DNA of 64,000 nucleotides from Saposhnikovia divaricata (taxonomy: Eukaryota > Streptophyta > Magnoliopsida > Apiales > Apiaceae), in contig CM071594.1 of the NCBI GenBank assembly GCA_036435485.1, positions 105,551,001-105,615,000 on the forward strand. Direction: 5' to 3'. The notes under the pieces were generated by a model. It was given only the letters and a program-made list of their open reading frames with translations, ran no database searches and was not told where the DNA came from. Every line of letters starts with the position of its first letter. The stretch's first letter is position 1. This document shows positions 32,370-43,626 of this stretch, one piece after another. The position numbers and the translations under genes were made by a program.

Positions 32370-33287
32370 TAGGGGAGAGCAAACCCCGGTTCGGTTCGGT
32401 TTTTAGATAAAACCAGAACCGAAACTAGAAGTCCTCGATTTTAAAAATCGAAAACCGGAACCGCATCCGAACCATCGGTTTCGGTTTTGGTTTTAAAACC
32501 CTGGTTCGTTTTTTATCGGTTCGGTTTCGGTTTTAAAACCGAATAAAATGAAAATAAGATCTTTGTGCTAGGGAACACTGACACTACACCTTTCATGGCT
32601 GGGCAATAGTAGTAGAAATTAGTTTAGAAGTAGAAAGAAAGAACATGCTTAATATTATGTTTAATCAAATCCTTCATGTTCAAATTATATCTGGTGCTTA
32701 CTAGATATTATGTTCTTCTCTTCCTTTGTTAGCTTCGCAACAAAACCATTGAAAGGTATACCAAAACACATTCCAAGCTGGTGGCTTGATAACTAAATTA
32801 GATTTAGTTACCAAAAGGTATACCTTATTGAAGTCATCCTTTAACAGATGCATTATGTATACTTTATAATATACTTTATAATTTAAACAAAAGATAAACC
32901 TGCTAAGTATGATTATGATCTAAATATGTAAACAACCTGCCCACAACTTAAAGTATACATAATAGCAATTGGATCATCAAAGTATTTCAATTGGTCCCAA
33001 TTATTTTTTATTTCATTGCTTCTTTACTTTCCAAATATATATATATGTGAATGTGTTTAATTTTAAATATCTGTAAAAAATATAAATATTTATTTATTTA
33101 TATAAATAATCGGTTCGGTTTCGGGTTTTTTCGGTTCGGTTTGAACCTAAAACCGGAACCGAAAGTCTCGATTTTTAAAAATCAAAAACCGCAACCGACG
33201 GTTCGATTTCGGTTTTTTCGGTTCGGTTTTGACCGGTTTCGGTTCGGGTTCGGTTTCGGTTTCAATTCGGTTTTTTTCTCACCCCTA
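32370..33287. mobile_element. hAT-type non-autonomous element, 918 bp
   Basis: The ends are TAGGGGAGAGCAAA and TTTTCTCACCCCTA, and CCGTAGAC is perfectly duplicated (32362-32369, 33288-33295). Both subterminal zones are dense in GGTTCGGTTT/AACCGAACC repeats (32385-32550 and 33108-33270) in inverted array, likely transposase binding sites. The middle is AT-rich. A short ORF at 33051-33293 is only the repeat read through. Confidence 0.88.
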
Positions 33288-33295
33288 CCGTAGAC

Positions 33296-35802
33296 CAGTA
33301 GATAAGTAAATCGGGCCAAGCAGCCACATATATCGGCATTTGGACAATTTCTCTTGTAATTGTTGATTTTTTATAAAATATTTTTGAATTCATTATATTG
33401 CAAATTTCAGTAACATTGTACAAGTTAAAAATACATATATGTTACTTTGTTTTTATAGTACTAAATTTTAATATAAATATATTTTTCTTAAATACAAAGT
33501 ACTTAAGTTATACGAATATGACAAAATTACTAGTAATTGATAAAATGGCACGAATTATAAGGTAGAGTCTAAATCGTATAATATGATAAAAAGAAATTAT
33601 AAATAATTTAAATGGTATATAAGAGACAAATTTGATCAATTTAAACCCACACGTTAATTTATATAAAATTATCATATTTACTCTATGTGCCTCTCGTGAT
33701 CCATTTATCTCTTCTTTGTTTATTCCAAAGTTAGCACGACGTCACGTACCGCTTAATTTTGGAGAACTTTCTAAAGTTACCTAGAATATTATAGTAATTA
33801 TTACGTATATGTGGAAGACTCTAGAATTCTCTTGAATACACTTGCAAATATCATAGATAAATGTTTGGTCAGTTTCTAGAACCTTCTATAGTGGAAGAAT
33901 ATTTTTACGGTATTTAGAACCTTCCTTAGTGTAAAAATATTTTATTGATATTTAGAACCTTCCTAGAGTATTATAAATAGAAGAGGTCCCTTCATTTGGA
34001 GGATCATCCAAGAAGTTGTAAATTCCCTCATATTGTAACTACTTGTGTTCTTATTAATAAAAGTTTTATTATTCTCTCAAATACTTTAAGTGTTCTTGTG
34101 TATGGTTCACTTAGTTATGAGTTGGATGACTGATTTGGTAGTTCTTCTGGAGAAACAATCGCTAAGTGCTGACGCAATTGAGCTAATGGAATTCTAAATT
34201 CGTGACAGTTGGCTAATATAATGCTGGACTAAGCCACTCAGGTACAGTGTTTATCATCTCTTTTAATCTTTGCCTGGATTGGTCAGATCAATCTTTATGT
34301 ATTATATCTATAACATAAATATATGGTGCTTTATTTGGATCTTAGGTAGAGAGCAACATAGTATCGAGATATGTATACATATGTAACGGAATCAAAGAAT
34401 ATCCAAACGCTCACAGGTTAAACCTTCTAATTTTATCGACCCTTTGTTAATTACTATATATGATATGATTTTGTGCATTATATTAGAGTTTATGTTATGA
34501 ATCATTTAGAATTTAGGTAAAATTTTGGTCGAAGATAAATGTTCATATGTTGGTTTTGTAAATAAAATATTTAGAATTTTTGTAAAATTTTGATTTTCTT
34601 TCTATTATGAATTATGGTGGGATTTCACTTGATAAGGATGGAAAAATCTAACAAGATCAAAAAAAAATAAGAATTAGGATTTGGATTTTTGAGTTTCATG
34701 TCTAGTTCAAGTTGGGTAAAATTTTACCCGAAAAAATTTATTTATTTTCGGATAATCCGAAATACCCGAACCCACTTGTTTATTTATAAATAATATATTT
34801 TTTATAGGTGATATATATATGCCATCATCGCGTGAGTTGAATTATTTTTAGATTAGTGGGCTATATTTCCAAGCCAATAATATAAATTGTAATTCTTATT
34901 CACTTGTAACCTATCTCATTCATTTGTTTCACAACCGCTATATATAACCTCTCATCTCTCTCCCCCTCTCTCGCTCTTTCTCCCTCTCCCACTATGCACT
35001 GTATATATACATACACCAACACGTTTCAAATCTTGATAATCATACAATGAATCTATCTATCTTATATATGAGAATATGTTTTATATGTGTTTTTACTGAT
35101 ACATACGGGCATGTGTATCGTTGTGTTAATTATACGGATCTCGTAAAATTGGAGAAGAAAGAGAAGATGAAGTGATGAACAAATGAATTCTTTCCTTTTT
35201 ATTTTTATGTGTTGGTCGGGTCGGGTTGGGTTCGACACGATCCATTTTCATTTTGGGTAAAGATATGTAATTTTTGGGTTACCTAAGTTGATACCGGTTC
35301 GAGTTTAATTTGAGAAGGTTTAACCCGTTTCGAATCATGTTTGGAATGATTTAAAAATAGGATTAGGCACGGTTAACCCGACACAAACTCGACCTACTAC
35401 CCAAAGTTGTCACCCTTACTACGTGATTGCATTAGGTTAATCTTCATTACTCTCAGAATCTCTTTTTGTTAATTTACTCACTATATCTTGTTCACGTATT
35501 ATTAGTAATTACATATTATATGCTTAAAAGTAATGTTCTTATAATATTTGTATCTTGTTCACGTATCCATAGTAATTAAAAATTATATGCTTAAAAGTAA
35601 CGTCCTTATAATGTTTTAATTTTGACATATTTACCTTTTCCATTTCATGTTAGTTTCTCTTTTCCTATCATTAGTTTGCCTTGTCTAATTATATATTCCA
35701 TATTTAGCCTTAACACGATTTCCTAAGAAACACACATATGAATGTTGCAAAACTGCTTGATATCAATGCCTTGGAAATACATTCTTGGTATATGGTACAT
35801 GT
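33296..35802. other. Intergenic, with an LTR-like stretch
   Basis: No protein gene seen. About 33670-34210 looks like an LTR or gene-end remnant: a TATA-like TTATAAATAGAAG at about 33973 and TTATTAATAAAAG at about 34051, with TAGAACCTTC repeated three times at 33870-33965. A CT-rich tract lies at 34945-34995. Blocks with ACCCG and CGGGT near 34720-34770 and 35215-35410 resemble subterminal repeats of a decayed DNA element, without clear ends. Confidence 0.3.
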
Positions 35803-36812
35803 GAAAAAAATTAGCACTTTCATTTATTTCTTAGATGATTATGTTCTAAAAATATAAGTAGATAATTTTAGGTTGACCAATGGGCTACAATTTTTCGGTA
35901 TTAAAGTAATCGTTGCCCAATGACATCTTAAAACCTTTTCTGATTTAATGAATTGGTTGCGCGAAAGTTGCTTTACAAAGGCTTGGCATTCTTTTAAAGT
36001 TTGTTGTCTTTGTAGAAAATTCAAAAGAATGTCGACTTATTCTGCAAAACTGATGGAAACGAAGTAACCAGTAGGGTCGGTTGATTCATATCTCCGATGT
36101 AAAATATGTAACACTTCATAAACTACGGTAGTTGCTGAAAATGTCTGACAACTTTTATCTTGTGATTGGTGGAAGCCATGCAACCACTTTGTTTGGGAAA
36201 CGGGAAAATCAGAATTGAGCTGGCTGGTCTTCCTTGTTTTAAGATTATTGGCGAATTCTTTATCTTGTTAGACAAATAACTTTAGATGGAACAGTTACCC
36301 AAATTTAATTATTGCTTTATCCAAGATTATTTATCTAACAAGATACAGAATTCGCAAATATTCGTAAAACAAGAAAGAATGTTTACCAGCTAGCACAATT
36401 CTGGTTTCCTCTTTTTCCCAACAAAGTTATTGCACGGGTTTTTACCAATTACAAGATCAAAGCTGCCAGATATCTTCTTCAACTCCTTCGGCTTATGAAG
36501 TTTTACAAATTTCACATCAAAGATGTGAATCAACTGGCCTGCTGGTTACTTCGTTTCCACCAGTTTTCCAGCATAAGTTGACAATCCTTTGAATTATCTA
36601 TAAGACAACAAACTTCCACAGAATACCAAGCCTGTGTAAAGCAACTTCTGCTCCACCAATTCCATTAAATAAAGAAAGGTTTCTAATGTCATTGGGCAAT
36701 AATTTCTTAAACACTGAAAGATTGTAGCCCATATGTCAACCTAAAATAATTTAATTATGTTTAACAACACATTCATCTAAGAAATAAATGAAAATGCTAA
36801 TTTTTTTGCTTG
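35803..36812. repeat. Large imperfect inverted repeat (about 0.5-kb arms)
   Basis: The left arm (about 35803-36285) is mirrored by the right arm (about 36310-36812). Examples: AAAAAAATTAGCA against TGCTAATTTTTTT at the outer ends, and GCGAATTC..ATCTTGTTAGA against TCTAACAAGAT..GAATTCGC near the middle. The arms differ by many substitutions and small gaps, and the loop is about 25 bp. No protein recognised. A transcript would fold into a long hairpin. Confidence 0.75.
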
Positions 36813-37536
36813 CACCGTTGTCGAGGAGAATTGAAACTATATGATTAAGTCACTAATATATGCGGGTAAATTGTTGAAAGAGATTGAAGCTATATGATAA
36901 AGTCAACAATGTCCAAAATTAATAACTCAACACTTAGAACATGACTCGTAAAGAATACTATATTCACATGAATCTATCCAGTATAAAGATTTAGTATATA
37001 CAGGAATCAGGGTTAGCTACAGTGAAGAAGTCTTTAATATAACGTTGTGTGACGTAAGTCATTAATATGTTCAGACGTTGTGGAATAAGTGGTTGGAGAT
37101 ATTCAAAGCAGCTATATTTGTTTGTGTGAAGACCAGATCGGAAGATTTCAGTGGAATTGATCTTTTATAGTTGAAGACATTACAGTGAACATCAAGTCAA
37201 GATACAAAGACCGTGAATGAATCTTAGTCGTTTATGAACCAGGCTCCAATGCACTAGCCGTCAACAGTTCGCAAAGAAATTGGAGTATCAACAATGAAAT
37301 TTTGTTAAATGGACCAAGTGATTTGAAGAAGAAATTTTGTATCCAACAAGGACAGATAGTGATGGAAGTGCAATGATGAAAATGAAATATTTTATAACTA
37401 TATTATAGAAAATGAAAATTCCATAACTTCAATCTAAGCGATGAAAGATAAACCAAACTTCCGTGAGCAAACTAACTGCAGTTTAACCACAAAACCTACT
37501 TCCCGCCCTTTAGCTGCCTAGGTCAGGTTTTTGTTC
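36813..37536. other. Intergenic, no gene seen
   Basis: Unique-looking AT-rich sequence; AACTATATGATTAAGTCA and a close variant occur near 36835 and 36888. No ORF or repeat of note. It ends with the target site TTAAAAAG. Confidence 0.5.
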
Positions 37537-37544
37537 TTAAAAAG

Positions 37545-38130
37545 TAGGGGTGTTCATCAAAACGCATAAACCGCACAAACCGCCCGCTCCGCACCACACC
37601 GCACCGCTCCGCGTGGTTTAAATTTTTTGTGGTGCGGTCGTGGTTTGCATTTTAGCCAAACCGCGCGGTGCGGTTCGGTTTGTGGTTTGGGATTTAATCT
37701 CGCGGTTCAAACCGCACCGCACCGCACCGCATATTATATAATATTAATATATTTATAAATATATACATATATATGATTTTTTTTTCCCATGGTCCCTTTA
37801 TTACTTATGTGTAATTTTTGAGTCAACCCACTCAATTCTTCCTTCCTCTTTGTCCTGGTCCATTTATTACTTATGTGTAACTTATATTTCATTTTGGTTT
37901 AGAACTTTATTATTATTAATTTGTTTATTTTTAAGATACTATATTATTAAAATTTGAAATAGGTAAACCTCCCACACCGCACCGCACCGCCCGCATTTTT
38001 CGCGATGTGGTTTATGTGATTTTAATTTTACGTGGTGCTGTCGCGGTTTGGAAATTTGTTCAAACCGCATGCGCGGTTTGGTTTGCGGTTTGAGGAAAAA
38101 ACCGCACCGCCCGCACCGCGAACACCCCTA
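37545..38130. mobile_element. hAT-type MITE, 586 bp, CCGCACC subterminal repeats
   Basis: Perfect 11-bp inverted ends TAGGGGTGTTC and GAACACCCCTA, with TTAAAAAG duplicated exactly (37537-37544, 38131-38138). The subterminal zones are packed with ACCGCACCGC and GCGGTTTG motifs on both sides. No ORF. The middle is AT-rich and carries TTTATTACTTATGTGTAA twice (37796 and 37862). Confidence 0.92.
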
Positions 38131-38138
38131 TTAAAAAG

Positions 38139-38415
38139 TAAGTTTATTAATTAACTTTAATTAATTTATTTTATAAATTTTAATGAGTTTATTTAATAAA
38201 TTTAATTTGATTTATTTTGTAAATTTTAAATGAGTTTATTTGATAACCCTAATTTAGTTTCTTTTATAAATTATAAATAACTTTATTTTATAAATTAATT
38301 AAGTTTATTATTTAAACTATTGATTTTAACAAATCAAAAGTAAGTTTGTTATTAAATTCTAAAAACAAAAATTGGTACCTGCATGCACACATTGATCACG
38401 TGGAAGAGCCAAGCC
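38139..38415. other. AT-rich spacer
   Basis: Imperfect repeats of TTTATAAATTTTAATGAG and TTTATTTTATAAATT. No coding potential. Confidence 0.5.
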
Positions 38416-38930
38416 TATATATGCATCAGTGTACAGCGCCTATAGTGGCTTTGATGTGGAAATTGCCCAAGTTCTCCTGTAACAGCCTAGGATGAGCGCC
38501 TATGCTAAAACATGCTGAAAAACACTAAGTACTTGAGTCATTGCAGAGGGAAAGCGCCCATCAGCTCACAGGAATGAAGATTTGGCTAAGTGTTCAAGTC
38601 ATACTCCTCTACCAGCACCTATACTGTGTTATAAGTGAGAATTTGATAAGTATACAAGTAATGCAAGAGGAAGAGCGCCCATACAAGCTGATGGAAATAT
38701 TTTTAAGTGTCAAGCCTATACATACCCTTGTAATGGCGCCTATAGTGCATGAAATGGCTAAATTTTTAGAAGTGTAACAAGAGAAGTGGCTCTCCTATAG
38801 GATGCAAATTCAATATTCTAAGATACATGCTACTATGCAGGCGCCCACCCATGCATTGAAAGGAAAATCAGCCAAGTCCTTAATTGGCGCCCATGGGTAG
38901 TACATGTACTACACAAATGAAAGATTTGTA
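38416..38930 (+). repeat. Degenerate ~60-bp array marked by GCGCCYAT
   Basis: GCGCCTAT or GCGCCCAT (or a one-base variant) recurs near 38427, 38495, 38553, 38620, 38674, 38736, 38841 and 38884, mostly at 57-69 bp spacing, often followed by a CATG/GCTGATGG-like stretch and AAGT..CAAGT phrases. Sequence between the marks is poorly conserved. The ORF at 38541-38777 lies inside the array and is probably incidental. Confidence 0.5.
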
Positions 38931-39259
38931 CAAGAAGCCACGTCTCCGCATTGTACTAACATTCACTTGTAGAGCAAATAAAAGATCAAGGAGCACATTT
39001 TATGAAACTAACGAAGCGAGAAAATATTGAAGAGAAGTGTGAATTTATTGAGAGCTCAAGTCACATCATCTTGTTGAAACAATCGATTTATACTTCTACC
39101 AAGAAAGTCTTACACACATATAATTAGTAGCTATATTCGAATAATCATTAAATGATTTTGTATTGATTTAGTAGACTTAGTGCTTCTATCTCTTTAGATA
39201 TTTAGATACATACATTTATTGTATTATCTTACAATAATCCTCATGATTGTTGGGGTAAG
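38931..39259. other. Intergenic, possible LTR end
   Basis: No gene. The stretch after the array (GAGCAAATAAAAGATCAAGG at about 38974, then GAGAGCTC and AAACAATCGATTT) has the feel of an LTR 3' part, but no boundary could be fixed. Confidence 0.25.
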
Positions 39260-39748
39260 CAAGGGCGGAGCCAGGATTTTTTTTTCACACTGGGCTTAAA
39301 GAAAAAAATGCAGCTCTAGGGAGAATCGAGCCTGTGTCTTCTGTTAAGATTTCCAACGCCTCAACCAATGGGGCAACACTAAATTGTTCACAAAATTGTC
39401 TTTTGCTCTGTTTTGACACTTCTTTTTTTTTCTATTTTGACAATTATGTAGTGAAAAATGAAAAAATACAACTGTACACTTCTTTTTTTTCTATTTTGAC
39501 AATTATGTAGTGAAAAATGAAAAAATACAACTGTTGGGAATCGAACTTCAGCCTTCTTTGACAAGTTCCACCGCCTAAACCAACTGGGCTACATCAATTA
39601 ATACTTCAGCCTTCTTTGACAAGTTCCACCGCCTAAACCAACTAGGCTACATCAATTAATTGATAAATTTGTAGTAGTACCTAGTAGATATTAGAAATTT
39701 TATCATGGGCTACTGCCCAGCACAGCCTTTGCTGTGGCTCCGCCCCAG
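39260..39748. mobile_element. hAT-type MITE, 489 bp
   Basis: Ends CAAGGGCGGAGCC and GGCTCCGCCCCAG are inverted, and GGGGTAAG / GGTGTAAG flank it (7 of 8 match). They resemble the ends of the 181-bp MITE at 23.9 kb. Two internal tandem duplications are visible: a unit with ATTTTGACAATTATGTAGTG at 39432 and 39492, and a unit with CTTCTTTGACAAGTTCCACC at 39554 and 39610. Confidence 0.75.
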
Positions 39749-39919
39749 GGTGTAAGCACTTCAAATTTTTTAAATTTAATATAATGTTATTTAACCCGAA
39801 ATTTTTGAATGTAATTGTTTACTATCACTACAACACATCAGGCTTTTTTTTTACGGATTTTTTGCACTAAATCCATCAAAAATGGGGTCATTTTTGACGA
39901 ATTCCATCCGTCCATTATA

Positions 39920-40247
39920 GGTCCCGTTTGGTATTGCTGTTGCTGGTAAAATGTTGTTTGGTAAACTTTAAAAGCAACTTCTTTGAAAAGTGTTTTTGGC
40001 TAAAAAGCTGCTTTTAGAGAAAGCATGTCCCCCCATGCTTTTGAAAAAATCTGCTTTTCAGCTTTTACAAGAAGCAGTTACAGATATGAAAAACTCACTA
40101 AAAACATTATTTTTAAAAAAATAATATGCAAAACATGCATGTATAAAAAATATTACCAAACAGTTATCTGATTTTTGCAACAACACTTATTTTAACAGCA
40201 ATTTTTTCAACAGCACAGCAGTTTTAACAGCAATCCCAAACAGAGCC
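39920..40247. mobile_element. MITE nested in the CACTA element, 328 bp
   Basis: Left end GGTCCCGTTTGGTATTGCTG and the reverse complement of the right end GGCTCTGTTTGGGATTGCTG match well. ATA lies on both sides (39917-39919, 40248-40250). Ends of the type GGNCYGTTTGG suggest PIF/Harbinger or hAT; superfamily undecided. Confidence 0.65.
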
Positions 40248-41402
40248 ATAGTCTTGTTTAAAAGTTCTTTTTTTGTCACAAGTTCGAAATTTTGTCACAA
40301 GGTCAAGTGTGAGACCCAATTTATATAAAGAAATCTAAATCAACTTTCGACGAAATGTTAGTCAAAAATTGATTATTTTATTATTTTTTAGTAGAAAAAA
40401 GAAAAAAAATAGACATAAAAAATACTTTTGACGGATATACCATCAAAATATTGAATTTTTTAATATATATATTTTAGCGAAATGAAAAGGGAAAATGAAT
40501 TAAAAAATCCTTTAGACGGACTTTCAGTCAAAAGATTGGTATTAAAAAAATAAATGAAATATAATATTTAATATCTTGTGGCGGAATATATCAAGAACAT
40601 ATGTCATAAGTTTTACTACCGAGGAGCTTCCTACTATTCTTTCTATCCAACCATCTTTGACTTCCCATATTCAAAACATGCCAATTTGCATGTACAACAT
40701 ATATATAACTAAGTCATCCTAGCTAGAAACACAAGTCTAACTATACCAATAATTTCTAGAATCATAATTGCAACAGAATTTTTGAAAATTGGTGATCATA
40801 ACATTAATAATAAGATAACACAAGATCATAAGTCATCAAAGTAAGGTACATAGGCCATCACAAAAGCCATCAAAGTACGTGGATTAGGAAGTTAGAATTC
40901 AATATCTCTTCAACAGGACATAAAAGCAATCCACAACAGATGGACCATAAGTTAAATTTCTTATAGTTACTGCTAGCCACATATTAGTAGACCACTCGAA
41001 GTGCGAGACATCCGCGAACTAGAAGGACCAGCACCATCATCATGAGGGTCATTAGCATCACGATCATCATCATCATGAGGGTCATATAAGAGTACATATA
41101 AGAATAAATTTTTCATTTTAAATTTACATATACTTACATAAACAATTTATAAATCTACCACGTAATTACATAATAAGAAACATACAATTAAAATGGTGAT
41201 AGTAACAAGGATGACATGTAAGTATGCTATTCAGATTTGTACAATACCCATAAACACAAATTACTTAAAAAACTTTAAACATTTATATGTCATACCACTA
41301 CATACAAAAGAAAAAGATGGTAAATTAGAACAAAATACTTACATTGGTTGAAGATACGTGAACGGAATTTGGACAGAAGATATATTTGTCAAGAGTTTAA
41401 GG

Positions 41403-42066
41403 TAAGAGTGTGTACGGGTCGGTTCGGATCGGTTTTTAGCTAAAACCGTTACCGAACCGTTTCAAACAGTTTTTTTTCTGATTCGGTTAACCATTTGTCG
41501 GTTTCAATTATTTTCAAATTTTAAATAATAATAAAAATATTATACACATTTGATAATAACAATCTTAAAATATTTTAGCATAAAAGAAATTAATTTATTT
41601 ACAATGATAAATTATAATTTCTATTTACAGAATATTACAATGGACATGATATATAGATGATTTGAAGTATAAGCTAGTGATTCTGCTTCTGTGAAGGGAA
41701 ATAAAAAGGTTTACATGCAACCTATTAACTTAAAATCTAAATTATTTATGAAAAGACTAAAACAATGTTACTATAAATGAGTGTGTGAATACTGATGAAA
41801 GAAGATAACGAGACAACAACTTTAGTATGAATCTTATACTATCTATATATAATAGGTAATTTTTTATTATGTATAGTTATATATATATATATATAATTAT
41901 ATAAATGGTTCGGTTTTTTAGAGGTAAAACCAAAACCGTTACCTAACCGTTATATCGGTTCGTTTCGGTTACAGTTTTTCGATTTTTATCGATTTTGTAA
42001 TTTTCGGTTTGGTTTTTCGGTTTTTCGGCTCTGCTTTGGTTTTTCTATTTTTTTTGCTCACCCCTA
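41403..42066. mobile_element. hAT-type MITE nested in the CACTA element, 664 bp
   Basis: The ends TAAGAGTGTGTACGGG and TTTTTTGCTCACCCCTA are imperfect inverted repeats, and GTTTAAGG / GTTTGAGG flank it (7 of 8). GGTTCGG and ACCGTTACC words are dense at both ends, as in the 32.4-kb element. The ORF at 41969-42178 is repeat read-through. Confidence 0.75.
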
Positions 42067-42471
42067 GTTTGAGGAATGGAGAAAAGTGAAGAGGGAAATA
42101 AAGTTGAGAAGGGAAGTGAGTAAGTAAAGTCACACAAAGGAAAGTAAACTGAAACAGATCTTTTGACGGCTGATACACATTCTGTCAAAAGAACAGGTCG
42201 GCTTAATTATTGCACTGATGAGTTTGTGATAGCAGCACTAGAATTCGTTATAAGTTCGGACCTTGTGACGAACAGTCAACTTGTCGTCAAAAGTATGACT
42301 TTAATTAATAATTTTAAAATGTGATTAAAATATTGATATATGAACTTTGGATAAATAACTAAATCCGTCAAAACATTTGTTCACCAAAACGACGCCGCGT
42401 GTTTTCCACGGTAAGGTTTAAGAATAAAGAAATGTTAAGCACTAAAAAAAATTATAAAATATAAACCTTTG

Positions 42472-43585
42472 TGTTATGGGAGGATTTTAACACAACTACG
42501 TGGAGTTCGTTGCTGGAATAGTGTAATGAAATATGATATTGACTAGCTGCCCAGAAAGGCTCACAGCTAGGCTTCCGAAGAACACGGGAGGTGGTTCCTC
42601 GAAGGATCGGACTGAATCTACGGGAATTAGAGCTCGGGACCGTATGTTGGCCTGCCAAGAACCCTAATTTGCACCGGAGTATACTTGCTCTTAATATCAA
42701 CGTGTGTTTCGAGAAGAAGCCCCGTAAACTGCCTACATACCACTATTTATAGTGGATCAAGCCCGTATGTAGTTCTTGATTGATATGTTAGGTTATTTGT
42801 GATGAGTTATCTCGTATTTGATGAGATAATGATTGATATTTATCGTTTATCAACTGATTGTGATATAGTTATGAGGTTTCCAAGCCATATCAGGACTGTT
42901 GGATGCCTATCCACTGATGTTTATCTCAAGAATGTATGATTTATCATGTAATAATGATGTATATCTCTGAATAATCGTGTAATTATCTGATATGAAGTGT
43001 ATATTGGCTGTAGAGACGTGCTCCTAAAATATAGGAGGCTATCCTTATCTGAATCTATGTTTCTGCTAGGCTTCCGGGGAAGTGTATATTGGCTGTAGAG
43101 ACGTGCTCCTAAAATATAGGAGGCTATCCTTATCTGAATCTATGTTTCTGCTAGGCTTCCGGGGAAGCTGGGGTACCGCCGGTAGCTTGGCTCCGGTAGC
43201 CCTGCTGGCTGGTTATCTATGGAAGCTATACTGAAAGCCCTATCTGATGGCTATCCTAGTAATCATGCTATGGTAATTATGGGCAATGAACCATCGATAA
43301 GGGGTTACCTCTAGGATCCTAAGCCTCAGGTTTATTTAGTATTCATCTCATTGTAGCCCCTCCGGTAGACTGGCTATGGAAGCCTGCTATCCGGGAGCCT
43401 CACAATAATAGTTGGGAGCTAGGGATTAATCAATGGAAGCTAGTTCCTGGGACCCTAGGCTTTATATCTATTCATGACCCCACTGGGCCCTTGGAAGCCT
43501 CTTAAATCATCTAGTTCATTTACGGATTGGACCCTAAACCCTCATTGGGCCTAAATCTGACCCATGCAAGATTTTGGTCACAACA
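42472..43585 (-). repeat. 3' LTR (minus strand) of a large Tat-like element
   Basis: On the plus strand it runs TGTTATGGGAGGATTTTAAC ... TTGGTCACAACA, 1114 bp, with the same edge words as the noncoding element's LTR (TGTTAACGGAGG and GTTGCTGGAATA). CACTATTTATAGTGG near 42741 contains the TATA box. A unit of about 80 bp starting GAAGTGTATATTGGCTGTAG (43000 and 43079) is tandemly duplicated. The partner LTR would lie beyond the window's right end. Confidence 0.7.
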
Positions 43586-43626
43586 ACTACCCCCTGGTTC
43601 CTTGAAGCATAAGTGCGAGAGGAACC
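43586..43626 (-). promoter_or_regulatory. Polypurine tract and adjoining stem-loop
   Basis: The minus strand reads ACCAGGGGGTAGT before the LTR start TGTTGTGACC. Immediately inside is a perfect 7-bp stem, GGTTCCT (43596-43602) with AGGAACC (43620-43626) and a 17-nt loop. It corresponds in place to the AGTTCT/AGAACT stem at 19.8 kb, but with paired base changes. Confidence 0.65.

Larger units (their letters stand above)
39826..42471 (+). mobile_element. One end of a CACTA (En/Spm) element
   Basis: It starts CACTACAACACATCAGG, the CACTA terminal motif. Subterminal TTTTGACGGA / TCCGTCAAAA words follow in both orientations (for example near 39884, 40337, 40430, 40510, 42160 and 42270). No transposase ORF is seen, and no matching TAGTG end occurs before the Tat-like LTR at 42472, so the element is cut by that insertion or truncated. 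Two smaller elements are nested within it. Confidence 0.6.

Noticed and set aside
33051..33293. 80-codon ORF rich in FGFFRFGF
   Set aside because: Translation of GGTTCGGTTT repeats at the end of a hAT-type element.
39330..39620. tRNA gene-like words (GAATCGA..C, GGGCTAC)
   Set aside because: They lie in the tandemly duplicated middle of a hAT-type MITE and no cloverleaf could be formed by eye.
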